A DNA stretch of 64,000 bases from Rhodocyclales bacterium (GCA_016235805.1 JACRIY010000097.1:60074-124073); one strand, 5' to 3'. Shown: positions 1-8,963, numbered from the stretch's first letter. Numbers and translations are program-made. The notes: generated by a model from the letters alone, not told the origin.

Positions 1-1
1 C

Positions 2-3000
2 AGCCGGCTCGCCTTGCCAGCGCGGGGCGCCGGTGCATCCTCCGGCGTGCGGCGCTTCTTGCGCCACGAGCGAATCGCCGCGCCGTTCCTGCTGATGCAT
101 GCGGACATCGCCCTGCGCTCATCGGGGAAGATGGGCTACGAGCGCTCCGCTCACGCCATCGTGCGCAGCACGCTCGGCGAGGCGTCGGCCAACTTCGGCG
201 AACCGGGGCAGACGCGCCGAATCTTCGTGCCGCCGTCGGTTGAGATGCACTTCGCAGCACTGCACGGCGTGTTCGATGCGAACGGGCCGGTCCAGGGCCT
301 GCGCCACGTGCGCTTCGACGCGGAGAGAGGCGGCTTCCCTTGCGTGACAGCCCGCTCAGTGGAGGGCATCAACGGGGAGAGCTTCCATGGTGATCGATCG
401 ATTTCGACCCGGTCGGACGACCGCGGCGATGCGGTTTACATCGAGAAGGCGGCGGCCCGTCCGCATCCCTATTACCCGGATCCCGCAGCAAGCCGCTGGG
501 CCGTGGCTGTACGGTACGCCGACACGAATTGCTACCTCGAGGGCGACGCGATCACGGTGCCCATCCGCCGTGGCATCGAGCGCTACCCTGACTGTGCGCC
601 ACTCGTCGTACGCGTTGTCCGCGACACGTCGCCTCGGGAGGCCAGCGCGCCTCCTCGCCTGCCGCAAGTGGTGTCGATCGCCCCCGGCGTCAGCAGTCAT
701 GCCCGCGGCGGAGTGGAGTTGGTGGTGAGCCTCGCGCCGGGAGAGGACTTCGAAGTCGACGTGTGGTGCCTGCCGGACGCGGACTTGCTGCAGGAGGCCT
801 TCGCATCCGTCGAAGCCATCGGCACGGTCGCGCTGCTGCGGGCCGATGCAAAAGACCCCAAGACCGAGGAGCAGCGATGGGCAGGCCTCCTAGACGCGCT
901 CGAGGCGATGTTGCCCAAGGCATTCATCGACACGCTGAGGAAGAAGCTCGGAGCCTGGCCGCTGCAGCGGGTCTGGCCGCTGAACGACGGCATCGCCGGC
1001 CTGCCGACGCCGGGCCGCGACATCCGCGAGGCCATTGGGGCAGCGCTGTTCGAGACCCTGTGCATGCGGCCCCTCGCCGAAATCGCTGCCGTGCAGTCGC
1101 TGCGGGTCACCCACGTGAGCGCACAACCGGCCCGCCAGCCGAGCTTTGAGACAGGCATCCCGGGCAAGGGCCTGGCCGCGCGCCGGGGGCAGCAAGTGCC
1201 CGCGGTGCCGGTCGCGGCGAAAGGGGTAGCCGTACCGGCGGCGTCCGACCGCGTCGACTACCTGCTCACCGGCTCTGTGCGCGCCGATCTCGTCAGCACG
1301 GGCGCGATCGAGTTTCGCGCGCGCGCCACCTGCCCGACCACGTCGGCCTTCGACGACCCGCGCCGCGGGCGCGGCGCGCGCGATCGGCGCAACGGCACCT
1401 GGCCGCGATCCGGGCAGGCGGAGCTCTCCGCCGAGGCCGTATTCGGGTTCGACGTCTCTTCGGACGGCCGGGTCACGCTGCCGATGCGCGAGATCACGCT
1501 GCTGCAGGTCGAGGACCTGGAGCAACCCACGCCGACCCGACCCGCCGCGGCAGCCGACGGCCTGTGGCGCCTCGACATGGAACGCCTCACAGACGACCGC
1601 TCCGGCAGCTACTGGGGCCGTGTCGCGGCGCGGCACGTCTTCCCAGATCGCAAGGCGCGCCGCCTGCGCGTGCGGATGATCGCGCGCACACGGCACGAGG
1701 AACTGATGCGTACCGCCAGCGGCACAGCGCGCTTCGGCGAATGGCTGGAGCCGGGCCAGGACCCGCGCGCGGCGAAGGATCCGGGCGATGGTTCAGCGGT
1801 CGAGATCTGGTTGCCTGCCGGCATCCGGCCATCCGAGCCGGTGGCAATGACGCCGATCCCGGCGTTCGAATGGGAGGACCTCGGTACCACGGTCGTTCGC
1901 CGGACGGTGATCCGAATCCCGCTCGGGCGCGGATGGTTCTCCTCGGGCGAGGGCGAGCGGCTCGGCGTGGTTGTGTGGCCGCCGGGTGCGCTTGACGGCG
2001 TGGCGACCGTGCCGCGCCTCGGCAACGCCACTTGGCGTGGATCGCGCCCTCCGCTGCCGGATTTCATCGACGAGGATCTGGGGCCGGGCGGCAAGTTCGT
2101 GACGCGCTGGGGCAGCGACCCGACGCGCCCCGTGGATCGCAAGGCGCGCGTCGATCCGCGACTGCCGGGCTTTCTCGACCCGTCGGCCTTTCGCGACGTG
2201 TCGACGAACTCCGCCGAACGGTTCAACGTGGCGCTCGTGTCGGAGGTGGCCATGCCGGTGCGCCGCGACGCCGCCACGGCCGATGCCGATGTGGGGAACG
2301 AGGCGAACCCGCAGGTCACGATGGCCGTGTCGCTGGTGACCTACGAACCCCTCTTCGACGTCGAGACCGAGCAATGGTTCGTCGACATTGCACTCGACCA
2401 CGCGTTCGAGGCCCAGCCTTTCGTCCGGCTCGGCCTGGTGCGCTACCAGCCCCACGCCCCTGAAGCGTTGCAGGTGTCGTTCCCGACCGTGCAATGGGTG
2501 CAGCTGCTGCCGCAGCGCAGCGCATGGATGTTCACCGAGGAGGTGGGCAGAAAGAAGACCACTTGGCTCGCGGTCGAGGGTCTCGGGCCGGTCGACGTCT
2601 CGCGCGACGCCGGCGACAGGTCGGTCGGCACACGCATGGTGGCGCGCGTGGTCACCGACTACACCAACGCGGCCGGCCTGCCGTGCCGCCACGTCGGCCC
2701 CGTGCTCTCGATGACGGCCGAGCCCAGCGGGGACGGCCCACCCGGTAGCGGCCCATACCACGGCCCGCGTTGGCGGTGGACGCGGCAGATTGCGATCGAC
2801 GACGACATCGAGGCCACGAGCGCGGATCTGCCCGGTGCCACCCACTACCTTTACATCGAGGAGCGCGAAGCCTACCTACCCGCAACGTACGCCAATGAGC
2901 CGGTGAGCGCCGACGTGGCAGCCGGTCTCGTCTCATCCTGCGACCAGGCCGAGAGCGGACCGCGCTTTGCGGTGCGTCTGCCCTTGCGCCGGCCCAAGCC

Positions 3001-3016
3001 GCTCGCGAAGCGGTGA
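2..3016 (+). CDS. Large hypothetical protein, 5' end probably outside window
   Basis: The reading frame is open from the first bases of the window. The tracked start (TTG at 14) is therefore not certain; the first in-frame ATG is at 95. About 1000 residues are encoded, with no transmembrane segment, signal peptide or known motif that I recognise. The protein is rich in Arg, Pro and Ala and has aromatic-rich beta-like stretches near the C terminus (GPRWRWTRQI). It lies 50 bp before two small exported-protein genes on the same strand and may share their transcript. Long ORFs on the opposite strand are GC-rich shadows. I cannot assign a function. Confidence 0.8.
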   Translation, partial: SRLALPARGAGASSGVRRFLRHERIAAPFLLMHADIALRSSGKMGYERSAHAIVRSTLGEASANFGEPGQTRRIFVPPSVEMHFAALHGVFDANGPVQGLRHVRFDAERGGFPCVTARSVEGINGESFHGDRSISTRSDDRGDAVYIEKAAARPHPYYPDPAASRWAVAVRYADTNCYLEGDAITVPIRRGIERYPDCAPLVVRVVRDTSPREASAPPRLPQVVSIAPGVSSHARGGVELVVSLAPGEDFEVDVWCLPDADLLQEAFASVEAIGTVALLRADAKDPKTEEQRWAGLLDALEAMLPKAFIDTLRKKLGAWPLQRVWPLNDGIAGLPTPGRDIREAIGAALFETLCMRPLAEIAAVQSLRVTHVSAQPARQPSFETGIPGKGLAARRGQQVPAVPVAAKGVAVPAASDRVDYLLTGSVRADLVSTGAIEFRARATCPTTSAFDDPRRGRGARDRRNGTWPRSGQAELSAEAVFGFDVSSDGRVTLPMREITLLQVEDLEQPTPTRPAAAADGLWRLDMERLTDDRSGSYWGRVAARHVFPDRKARRLRVRMIARTRHEELMRTASGTARFGEWLEPGQDPRAAKDPGDGSAVEIWLPAGIRPSEPVAMTPIPAFEWEDLGTTVVRRTVIRIPLGRGWFSSGEGERLGVVVWPPGALDGVATVPRLGNATWRGSRPPLPDFIDEDLGPGGKFVTRWGSDPTRPVDRKARVDPRLPGFLDPSAFRDVSTNSAERFNVALVSEVAMPVRRDAATADADVGNEANPQVTMAVSLVTYEPLFDVETEQWFVDIALDHAFEAQPFVRLGLVRYQPHAPEALQVSFPTVQWVQLLPQRSAWMFTEEVGRKKTTWLAVEGLGPVDVSRDAGDRSVGTRMVARVVTDYTNAAGLPCRHVGPVLSMTAEPSGDGPPGSGPYHGPRWRWTRQIAIDDDIEATSADLPGATHYLYIEEREAYLPATYANEPVSADVAAGLVSSCDQAESGPRFAVRLPLRRPKPLAKR

Positions 3017-3067
3017 CGCTCGCACCCGCCTTCCCACCTATCCATAACCCTCAAGGAGACCCTGACC

Positions 3068-3424
3068 ATGTCTATGTTTCGAATCAGTGCCGCGGCCGTC
3101 TGCCTCGTGTCCGGCACGTCCGCCCAGGCCCTCAACAAGACGGTGGACCTGTCGTGCGACTTGGCGCCCGATCTCGGCAAGGTCGAGATCAAGATGAAGA
3201 ACGACGGCACGTGGACGTCACCGACCCCCGCAATGCCGACGAAGTCCGGCAAGTGGCTTCAGGTGAAGCCCTCGCAGGTTGACCTGACCAAGCTGAACGG
3301 CAAGGAGGCGGGTCATTTCGTGGGACTGGTCTTCAACCTCGCGAGTGTCGGGCCGGGCCCGAAGCTGAACCTGACGTCGACCGGCGACGCCGGGCCCTGC
3401 CGAGTGACGGCCGCGGCCGAGTGA
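3068..3424 (+). CDS. Small exported hypothetical protein
   Basis: This 118-aa protein starts with a short Sec-type signal (MSMFRISAAAVCLVSGTSAQA), so the mature part of about 97 residues is probably periplasmic. An AGGAG ribosome binding site sits 8 bp before the ATG. Two cysteines in the mature part (one early, one near the C terminus) could form a disulfide. The gene ends 8 bp before the next exported protein, whose ribosome binding site overlaps its stop codon, so the two are probably translated together. I do not recognise the family. Confidence 0.75.
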   Translation: MSMFRISAAAVCLVSGTSAQALNKTVDLSCDLAPDLGKVEIKMKNDGTWTSPTPAMPTKSGKWLQVKPSQVDLTKLNGKEAGHFVGLVFNLASVGPGPKLNLTSTGDAGPCRVTAAAE

Positions 3425-3432
3425 GGACACCC

Positions 3433-4134
3433 ATGCGCGCATTGTTCCCCCTACTCCTGGCTGTGGCCGCATCATCGGCGCAGGCCTCGCCGCCGGTCGA
3501 TCTCATCCTGCGGCCGCGCCCGCAGAGCTATACCGACTCCTGCCAGTCGTACGGCCTGGCGTTCGCCGCGGCCTCGATACCGGGCGGCCCGCTGCAGGCG
3601 GGCACCGGCAAGCAACTGCGCGTGCTCGAAGTGGAGCTGCGCAAGGCGCGCGACGCCATCGCCAAGGCGGACGGCTCAAGCCCGTACGACCATGCCGTGT
3701 GGAAGAAAGCGCTGGAGCAGGTAAGTGCCGGCGCCTTGACGCTCGACATCCAGTACATCGCCGACTTCGAGGCCTTCGTCGACAAGGTCGAGTCGATGAC
3801 CGGCATCTCGAACGCGGAGGCCTTGGGTCCGACGTTGGCCGCGGCTCTCGTGAAGCTGCCGGTGCTGACCTCCGTCAACCGCATTGGCAATGACAGCTAC
3901 GCCACCGGCCACGTAGTCGAGCTTATGGGGGTTTCGCGCGGCAACACCTCGCCACCCGGCCTTGCAGTGTTGAACCCGGCGGTCAAGGTGGGCGCCTCGC
4001 CCGAGAAGAAAACCTGCGAGCTCGACGACAACGTCGGCGACACGAAGTACCAGGCCTTCGTGAGCGTGGAACGGAGCTACGCACTGAAGCAGTTCGGCGG
4101 CAAGCTGCTCTTCATGGTTGTCAAGAAAAAATAG
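3433..4134 (+). CDS. Exported papain-fold-like cysteine peptidase candidate
   Basis: The protein has 233 aa. I chose the ATG at 3433, preceded by GAGG, over the tracked GTG at 3421. A clear signal peptide (MRALFPLLLAVAASSAQA) predicts a periplasmic product. The mature N terminus has a Cys in SYTDSCQSYGLAFAAA, followed much later by TGHVVELMGV with a His, and then VLNPAVK. The order Gln/Cys, His, Asn resembles the C39/papain-like catalytic arrangement, but this is a pattern match by eye. It pairs with the preceding small exported protein, which could be a substrate or an inhibitor. It could equally be an inactive structural relative. Confidence 0.6.
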   Translation: MRALFPLLLAVAASSAQASPPVDLILRPRPQSYTDSCQSYGLAFAAASIPGGPLQAGTGKQLRVLEVELRKARDAIAKADGSSPYDHAVWKKALEQVSAGALTLDIQYIADFEAFVDKVESMTGISNAEALGPTLAAALVKLPVLTSVNRIGNDSYATGHVVELMGVSRGNTSPPGLAVLNPAVKVGASPEKKTCELDDNVGDTKYQAFVSVERSYALKQFGGKLLFMVVKKK

Positions 4135-4276
4135 CCAGGAGAACAACCTAGTCCGACCGCCACCTGCCGACAACCCGGCACGGGCATTGAGGGACATCTT
4201 GGCCGGGGTGTCCTATGCGAGGTCCTTTCCGGGCGCCGTGCAGCGCGAGCTGCAGCCCGTCTGACGCGCCCGGGCC

Positions 4277-4687
4277 ATGAGATACCTCAACCCAGTCCTC
4301 GGTCTGCCCGCTGCGCGGCGGTTGCTGGCGCTGTCGGTGCCGGAGCGGCGTGCCGTCGCCGCCGTGCTCATGGACCTCCGGCTGGAAGCCAACGTGCTTG
4401 CCGAGGCCTCGTGGCGACGCAAGAAGGGGCCGATGGCCGCGTACCACCGCGCGGTCTCAACCTATGCCCGGCACCTGGCGCATGTCCTGCGCCGCGGCGT
4501 AGCCTTGGAGCCGCCGGACGCAGCCTCCAGCGTGCAGGCGCTGCTGATGGACCTCCATGCGGCAAGGACGCAGGTTGACCTGCTGATATCGGCGGCACGA
4601 GCCGCTCTGCCGCCGGACCAGCATCCGACACGCGACGACGCGAAGCTGTGGGCCAAGCGCTTGCGCAGCTTGGCGCCGTCCGCCTGA
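4277..4687 (+). CDS. Hypothetical protein, helical, Arg/Ala-rich
   Basis: This 136-aa protein is rich in Ala, Leu and Arg and predicted to be mostly helical (segments such as LLALSVPERRAVAAVLMDLR). It shows no signal peptide, cysteine cluster or nucleotide-binding motif. Spacing to the neighbours (142 bp upstream, 87 bp downstream) leaves it either alone or at the head of the TGT-like gene's transcript. The basic, helical character could suit a nucleic-acid-binding accessory protein, but I have no specific evidence for that. Confidence 0.65.
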   Translation: MRYLNPVLGLPAARRLLALSVPERRAVAAVLMDLRLEANVLAEASWRRKKGPMAAYHRAVSTYARHLAHVLRRGVALEPPDAASSVQALLMDLHAARTQVDLLISAARAALPPDQHPTRDDAKLWAKRLRSLAPSA

Positions 4688-4773
4688 TCACTGAAGCATC
4701 TTGGTCTCACGTCGGCGCCCGGGCTTGCAGGACCTCGTATGCGCGTGATCCTGATGGGCATGGAGGTGCCCTC

Positions 4774-5763
4774 ATGAGAGAGCCAGGCAGCTCGGCGCAA
4801 ATGCCCGAGCACCAAACGAACGCGCCGTTCCAGCCGTCCAACGGCTTGATGATGAGGGTTGGAGTGCCGCATCGCGGCGGGCGCCTTGCCTTCCATGCGT
4901 TCAACAACGAATACCCGGTGATGGTGAGCGCCAGCGCTTTCTGGGACCGAGCGAGTGGCAGGTTCAAAGTGCCCCGTGCCAGCGACCTCGAGGAGTGCGA
5001 CTTCGCGTTGGATAGCGCGGGCTTCACCGCGATCCGAGGTTGGCAGCGACACGGCGCCCAGGCCGGCATGCTCGGGGTCTACCCGTGGTCGCTGCAGCAG
5101 TACCTGGAACTCGCGAGCGAGTTGCGGTCGGCGTGGTTTGCACAGCCCGACCTGGCCTGCGAGCCGGAGCTGGCCGGCAGCGACGAAGAGCGCCAGCGGC
5201 GGATCGAGGCCACGGCGATGTTGCTCGAGGCCAGCCTGCAGCAGCTCTACGCGTGGCAGAACATCCTGGCTCGCTCGTGCAACGCGAGAACGGTGGCCAA
5301 CATGCTGTTCCCACCCGTGCCAGTGCTCCAGGGCTGGACGCCAGACGATTACCTGCGCAGCCTGGACCTGATGCAAGCGGTCTGGCGCCGCTGGCAGCCG
5401 TGGTTGGCGCCGCCGGCGCTGATTGGAATCGGTTCGGTGTGTCGTCGGCACCTGCACGATCGTCGCCATGGACTGCTCGCAGTGCTCGGTGCTCTGGAGG
5501 GGCACCTGCCGCCTGCGAGCCGGCTGCATCTATTCGGTGTGAAGGGAGATGCCCTGCCGCACCTGCGCCTGCGCCGCTGGATCGCCTCCGCGGACTCGAT
5601 GGCGTACGACGACGGCGCTCGCCGAGCCGCTTACCGGGAGCGCCGGTCAAACCCCATCGACAGCCGACAACTGGCGATGTCGGCGTGGATGAGCAAGGCC
5701 CGCTCGCGCATGCGGCCGCGGCCTGGAGATCAGGAGCGGTTGGACTTCCAGGGGCAGATGTAA
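4774..5763 (+). CDS. tRNA-guanine transglycosylase-like / DpdA-like protein
   Basis: The protein has 329 aa. The start at 4774 is chosen because GGAGG lies 7 bp upstream; the tracked ORF runs further 5'. Features of the TGT superfamily are visible in order: LDSAGFTAI (cf. the DSGGFQ loop carrying the first catalytic Asp), a Trp/Gln-rich central helix region, IGIGSVCRR, LHLFGVKGD and ASADSMAYD (position of the second, nucleophilic Asp). In TGT enzymes these residues exchange guanine for a 7-deazaguanine base. DpdA relatives do this on DNA in phages and islands. The usual four-Cys zinc site of bacterial TGT is not evident. No preQ0 synthesis or other dpd genes are nearby, so the substrate (tRNA or DNA) is unknown. 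Confidence 0.7.
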   Translation: MREPGSSAQMPEHQTNAPFQPSNGLMMRVGVPHRGGRLAFHAFNNEYPVMVSASAFWDRASGRFKVPRASDLEECDFALDSAGFTAIRGWQRHGAQAGMLGVYPWSLQQYLELASELRSAWFAQPDLACEPELAGSDEERQRRIEATAMLLEASLQQLYAWQNILARSCNARTVANMLFPPVPVLQGWTPDDYLRSLDLMQAVWRRWQPWLAPPALIGIGSVCRRHLHDRRHGLLAVLGALEGHLPPASRLHLFGVKGDALPHLRLRRWIASADSMAYDDGARRAAYRERRSNPIDSRQLAMSAWMSKARSRMRPRPGDQERLDFQGQM

Positions 5764-5830
5764 CAGCTCCGAGGGTTGGGGCCGGTGGAGCATTTCGGCT
5801 TGGCCATGAGCAGCGAGAGCTGAAGACTGC

Positions 5831-6634
5831 GTGAGCAGCCCACCATCACGCCCGGACATGGATCCACATCGCACTGCAGCTGCGCCGGCGGCGCGCCACA
5901 GTCAGACAGCTCACGAGCCACAGGCACCCCGCGATCTTCTAGGGGCGGACTGGCGGCTGCACGACGCCACTGCATTGGTCAGGGACCGCGGACTCAGCCC
6001 AAGCGTTGCCGCACGGGCCTCTGTGGTCGAGCTGGGACAGCTGCATGAAGCGCTGCGCGCCTTCGATGTAGACGTCGAGGCGGCGGAGGCGCGTTTGGCG
6101 GAGACCTGTCTACAGCAGGCGGTCGTGCTCTTTGTCGATGAGGGCTTCACGGTCGAGACGGCGGCGGAGGTCGCCGGGGTGAGGCGACACCAGCTGCTGG
6201 GAGAGCTCAAGGCGCGGGGCGTAAGGGCGAATCGCCACTGCACGGCGCGCCATCCCAGCGATCCGCAGCTGCACGTCGTGTTCGCACGATCCCGCGCTGG
6301 CCAGGCGGCGTGCCTCCAGGCATTGCAGAGCGGCAGAACGCTGAGTGCGACAGCCGGCAATCTCGGGGTGTCGGAGAACTCCGTGCGGCGGGCGCTGCGG
6401 GCCGCAGGTGTCGGACCGCTGAAGGCAGGGCGACCGCCCAAGAACCCGGAGCAGGTTCCTGTGGCGGTGCGCCTGGTTCTGGAGGCCGGTTACACCGTCA
6501 AGCGGGCGTGTGAAGAACTCGGTGTGGCCCGGGAGCCTCTACAGGCGGCTCTGAAGGTGGCGAGGCAACGCCTTGATCGCGAAGCCATTGCTGCCGCCCC
6601 CTGTGCCACCAACGCACACCACGAACTCGCCTGA
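5831..6634 (+). CDS. Protein with four tandem helix-turn-helix modules
   Basis: The protein has 267 aa from a GTG start; a downstream ATG is possible but has no visible ribosome binding site. Four units of about 35 residues follow the same pattern of a hydrophobic helix, Gly turn, Ala-rich helix, Gly-Val turn and recognition helix. They lie near residues 47-80, 97-132, 160-195 and 212-247. The turns read RGLSPSVAAR, EGFTVETAAEVAGV, SGRTLSATAGNLGV and AGYTVKRACEELGV. This is typical of a sequence-specific DNA-binding protein that grips an extended site, such as an element-borne regulator or terminus-binding protein. The N terminus (about 40 aa) is Pro/Ala-rich and disordered. The target is unknown. 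Confidence 0.75.
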   Translation: MSSPPSRPDMDPHRTAAAPAARHSQTAHEPQAPRDLLGADWRLHDATALVRDRGLSPSVAARASVVELGQLHEALRAFDVDVEAAEARLAETCLQQAVVLFVDEGFTVETAAEVAGVRRHQLLGELKARGVRANRHCTARHPSDPQLHVVFARSRAGQAACLQALQSGRTLSATAGNLGVSENSVRRALRAAGVGPLKAGRPPKNPEQVPVAVRLVLEAGYTVKRACEELGVAREPLQAALKVARQRLDREAIAAAPCATNAHHELA

Positions 6635-6755
6635 GCCGAGAGCGCCAGCGGACGCGGCGGCGGCGGTCTTGAACCACAGCCCGCCGCCGTGAAACTCCAT
6701 CGCGTGGTGGACGTTACGACGGGCTGACGCGCCTCAACATCCCCTTGGAGGCATC

Positions 6756-7046
6756 GTGGAGCTAGACGAACTGGAGCAGGAAATCTTGTCACGACTCGCA
6801 GCCGGCGAGGCGGTCGTTAGCCGCCTGGAGACCATGAAATGGTTCACCTACGAGGCCGGCGGGGAATCGTATCTCGTCGGCCCCGAGATGCAGCAGCGGC
6901 TCGAATACGTCGCCCAAGCGCAGCTGGTCGAGTTCACGCCTGACGGCTATCCCGCGGATCGGGCGCTCGGGTTTCGGCCCACCGACCTTGCCCGCGTACG
7001 CCAGGCGCTCGCCGCGCTCGGGCTTCCATCAACCGCAGACGGCTGA
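6756..7046 (+). CDS. Small hypothetical protein
   Basis: This 96-aa acidic protein starts at GTG with a strong GGAGG six bases upstream. It has a heptad-like Leu pattern at the N terminus (ELDELEQEILSRL) and a small mixed alpha/beta body. There is no signal peptide or metal motif. It is convergent with the minus-strand gene ending at 7049; only 2 bp separate the two stop codons. I do not recognise the family. Confidence 0.65.
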   Translation: MELDELEQEILSRLAAGEAVVSRLETMKWFTYEAGGESYLVGPEMQQRLEYVAQAQLVEFTPDGYPADRALGFRPTDLARVRQALAALGLPSTADG

Positions 7047-7048
7047 GG

Positions 7049-7608
7049 TCAGAACGGGCGCTCATAGTGTTCGTCGTGCGTTGAGCTGAGTTCGGGCGCC
7101 GGCCCGAGCATGTCGACGGACGGAGGCTCCGGTGCCGCTGCCCCTGGACCCAGCCACGGCGCGCCGGCCAGTGGCGACTGTTCGGGCGCGCCAGCGGGCT
7201 CCGCACGAATCCGCTGGCTGGGGACATCTGGCGTTGGACTGAAAGTCGCCAGCGTGGCACCGCTCAGCAGGGACGGGGCATCCGCTGCCTGCCCGTGCAA
7301 CAGGTCAGAGGCGCCGCACGCGACAGCTCCCCACAGGCTTGGGGCGTTCTCCTGCAGGACCCGACGCGCTGCGCGCGCCAGTGTCGCGCGCTTCGTGCGG
7401 ACATCGGAGACTCGCGGCTGAGGGCTCGCAGCCTGTGCGCTGGGATCACCGGGTGGTCTCGGAGGGGAAGGGCAGGCGGGATCGAGCTCCGTCCGTAGAC
7501 GTGGAGTTGGCGGCGCGACTTCGGCCCTGGCCAGCGTGGCGGGGCGGTGGTCGGGCCTACCCATGCTCCTGAGGCGTTGCTTGAGCTTCTCGAGCAGCCG
7601 TTCCATGT
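7049..7608 (-). CDS. Pro/Ala-rich hypothetical protein under the regulon motif
   Basis: The tracked ORF is longer (to 8035), but the start is placed at 7608. GGGGAG stands 7 bp before that ATG, and the longer version would run across the promoter of the divergent gene. The 186-aa product begins with an amphipathic helix (MERLLEKLKQRLRS) and is otherwise low-complexity, rich in Pro, Ala and Ser, so probably disordered. A copy of the element-wide promoter motif lies 75 bp upstream in the correct orientation. That supports it as a real gene co-regulated with transfer. The function is unknown. Confidence 0.6.
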
Positions 7609-7683
7609 CGCTCCCCTTCGTTCGGCGCGGCGCCACTGCGATGTCGCCTGGGTGGAACTGTCCGGCGTGCACGCGTTGCTTGC

Positions 7684-7708
7684 CACCGGAAATCCCGTCC
7701 TCGGTTGC
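7684..7708 (-). promoter_or_regulatory. Regulon motif copy (upstream of the 7608 gene)
   Basis: Read on the minus strand, this site has the core ACGGGATTTCCGGTG. It matches the motif seen before traI, traF, parM and other units. It lies 75 bp before the start codon of the minus-strand gene ending at 7049. A degenerate match on the other strand (7761-7785, CGAAGTGCGAATTTCG) faces the divergent gene starting at 7875. Confidence 0.6.
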
Positions 7709-7874
7709 GGGCCGAGGCGCCCGTGCCTCTTCTCGAACAGACGCGCGGCTCCCGAGGGCCACTCGCGAAGTGCGAATTTCGGGTTGAAAAGCCCCCGCAG
7801 GTCCCGAGACTGGCCTCGGCGATGGGCAGCCCTGCTGCAGCGCGCCTCCTTTGACGAGCCCCATGGAGAGCCTC

Positions 7875-8321
7875 ATGCAACATTTCCTCTTGATCAAGCG
7901 CGATGGGTTGTCGCGGTCCGGCGCACGACTGGACGCGAGGGCAAGCGCCCTGCAGCTCCTCGACTCGCGGATCTGGCCGCTCTGGCGTCGAACGCCGAAC
8001 CGCACACGGGTCGCCGCCGGCGACGCAGTGGCCATCTACCTCGCTGGCGACAGGGAGAGCAGAGTCATTGCGCGCGCAGTGGTCGAGCGGGTCGGCACCT
8101 GGAATCGGCAGCTGGCCAACGCCTACCCGCTGCTGCTCGATGGAGAGCCGGTGTCGGTGCTGCACCTCATGAGCGCGGAGATCTTCGACCGAGCCGTCGA
8201 CGTCCGCGCCGTGCTTCCGCGACTGTCATTCGTTCGGCCTGGCCTGAAGAAGTGGGGCGTGCACTTCACCGGTGGCATGCGCGCGTTGCCTGCGGCCGAC
8301 TTCGGCCTGCTGACCCGGTGA
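7875..8321 (+). CDS. EVE/PUA-like domain protein
   Basis: The protein has 148 aa. The ATG at 7875 is preferred because GGAGAG lies 6 bp upstream; the tracked TTG is less likely. The order of conserved-looking segments, IWPLWRRTPN, AGDAVAIYLAGDRESRVIARAVV and LSFVRPGLKKWGVHFTGGMRAL, resembles the EVE domain of the PUA superfamily, which fills this length. EVE/YTH/PUA domains bind modified bases in RNA or DNA and are often linked to restriction. A TGT/DpdA-like gene lies 2 kb upstream, so a modified-base link is conceivable but unproven. It heads a small plus-strand gene run to 9289. Confidence 0.6.
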   Translation: MQHFLLIKRDGLSRSGARLDARASALQLLDSRIWPLWRRTPNRTRVAAGDAVAIYLAGDRESRVIARAVVERVGTWNRQLANAYPLLLDGEPVSVLHLMSAEIFDRAVDVRAVLPRLSFVRPGLKKWGVHFTGGMRALPAADFGLLTR

Positions 8322-8367
8322 GCGCTATGCAGGCTGACGGGCCTGCGACTCAGCGGCAGGAGCGATC

Positions 8368-8634
8368 GTGAGCCGGCAACTGGACATGTTCGAGGACCTC
8401 AGGCCACCACGCGCAAGGCCACGAGTGCTCATGCACGTAACGGACGCCGGGCAGGTCGATGCCGGCGCGGCAGGTGATCTCGGCAAGCCGTTGTGCCGGA
8501 TGCGGTGTGCTCGCTGCGGCGACGAGTCCGACTGGCTCGTGTTCGACACGGTGACCGAGGCGAAGAGGGGAATCCCATGCCCAAGGTGCAACGCGACTGA
8601 AGCTGGGCTGCCGGCCGGTGGCCAGGTTGCGTAG
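8368..8634 (+). CDS. Small zinc-ribbon-like protein
   Basis: This 88-aa protein starts at GTG with AGGAG 7 bp upstream. Two CxxC knuckles (CARCGDESDW and CPRCN, with an additional upstream Cys in PLCRMRC) suggest one zinc ribbon in the C-terminal half. The N-terminal MSRQLDMFEDL peptide resembles the short acidic-hydrophobic tails seen in many plasmid-borne small proteins. It follows the EVE-like gene by 46 bp and is probably co-transcribed. A nucleic-acid-binding role is plausible but not shown. Confidence 0.6.
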   Translation: MSRQLDMFEDLRPPRARPRVLMHVTDAGQVDAGAAGDLGKPLCRMRCARCGDESDWLVFDTVTEAKRGIPCPRCNATEAGLPAGGQVA

Positions 8635-8699
8635 AGCGCCGCACGACATAACCTGCTTACATGCGAGAGCGGCGGAACGCGCAACGGAGAGTGCAAGCG

Positions 8700-8963
8700 A
8701 TGAGACTCGAGTGCAGGGTGTGGCTGGGAGGCGAGGACTGTGGGACAGTCCCCATCGTCGACTATCAAGGGCAACTGGTCTTCGGCGATGCCTGCTACTG
8801 GCTGATCGATCTGATCGAGCAGCCGGGGTCAGAGGAACACAAGCGGTACGCGCAAGCGGAGGCGCACATCCTCAGCGGGATCGCGAGGAGAGCCAGCGCA
8901 GGAACGTTCGTGCTTGAAGGGCGGTCGATCAGCTGGCGGGTGAAGGAGGCGGTGACATCGTGA
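8700..8963 (+). CDS. Small hypothetical protein
   Basis: This 87-aa protein starts at the ATG at 8700, preceded by GGAGAG. The tracked upstream ATG at 8661 would place that ribosome binding site inside the gene. The sequence alternates hydrophobic strands and charged residues (RLECRVWLGGEDCG, SISWRVKEAVTS) and has two Cys. There is no signal or membrane segment. It overlaps the next gene by 4 bp, so the two are translationally coupled. Unknown family. Confidence 0.55.
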   Translation: MRLECRVWLGGEDCGTVPIVDYQGQLVFGDACYWLIDLIEQPGSEEHKRYAQAEAHILSGIARRASAGTFVLEGRSISWRVKEAVTS

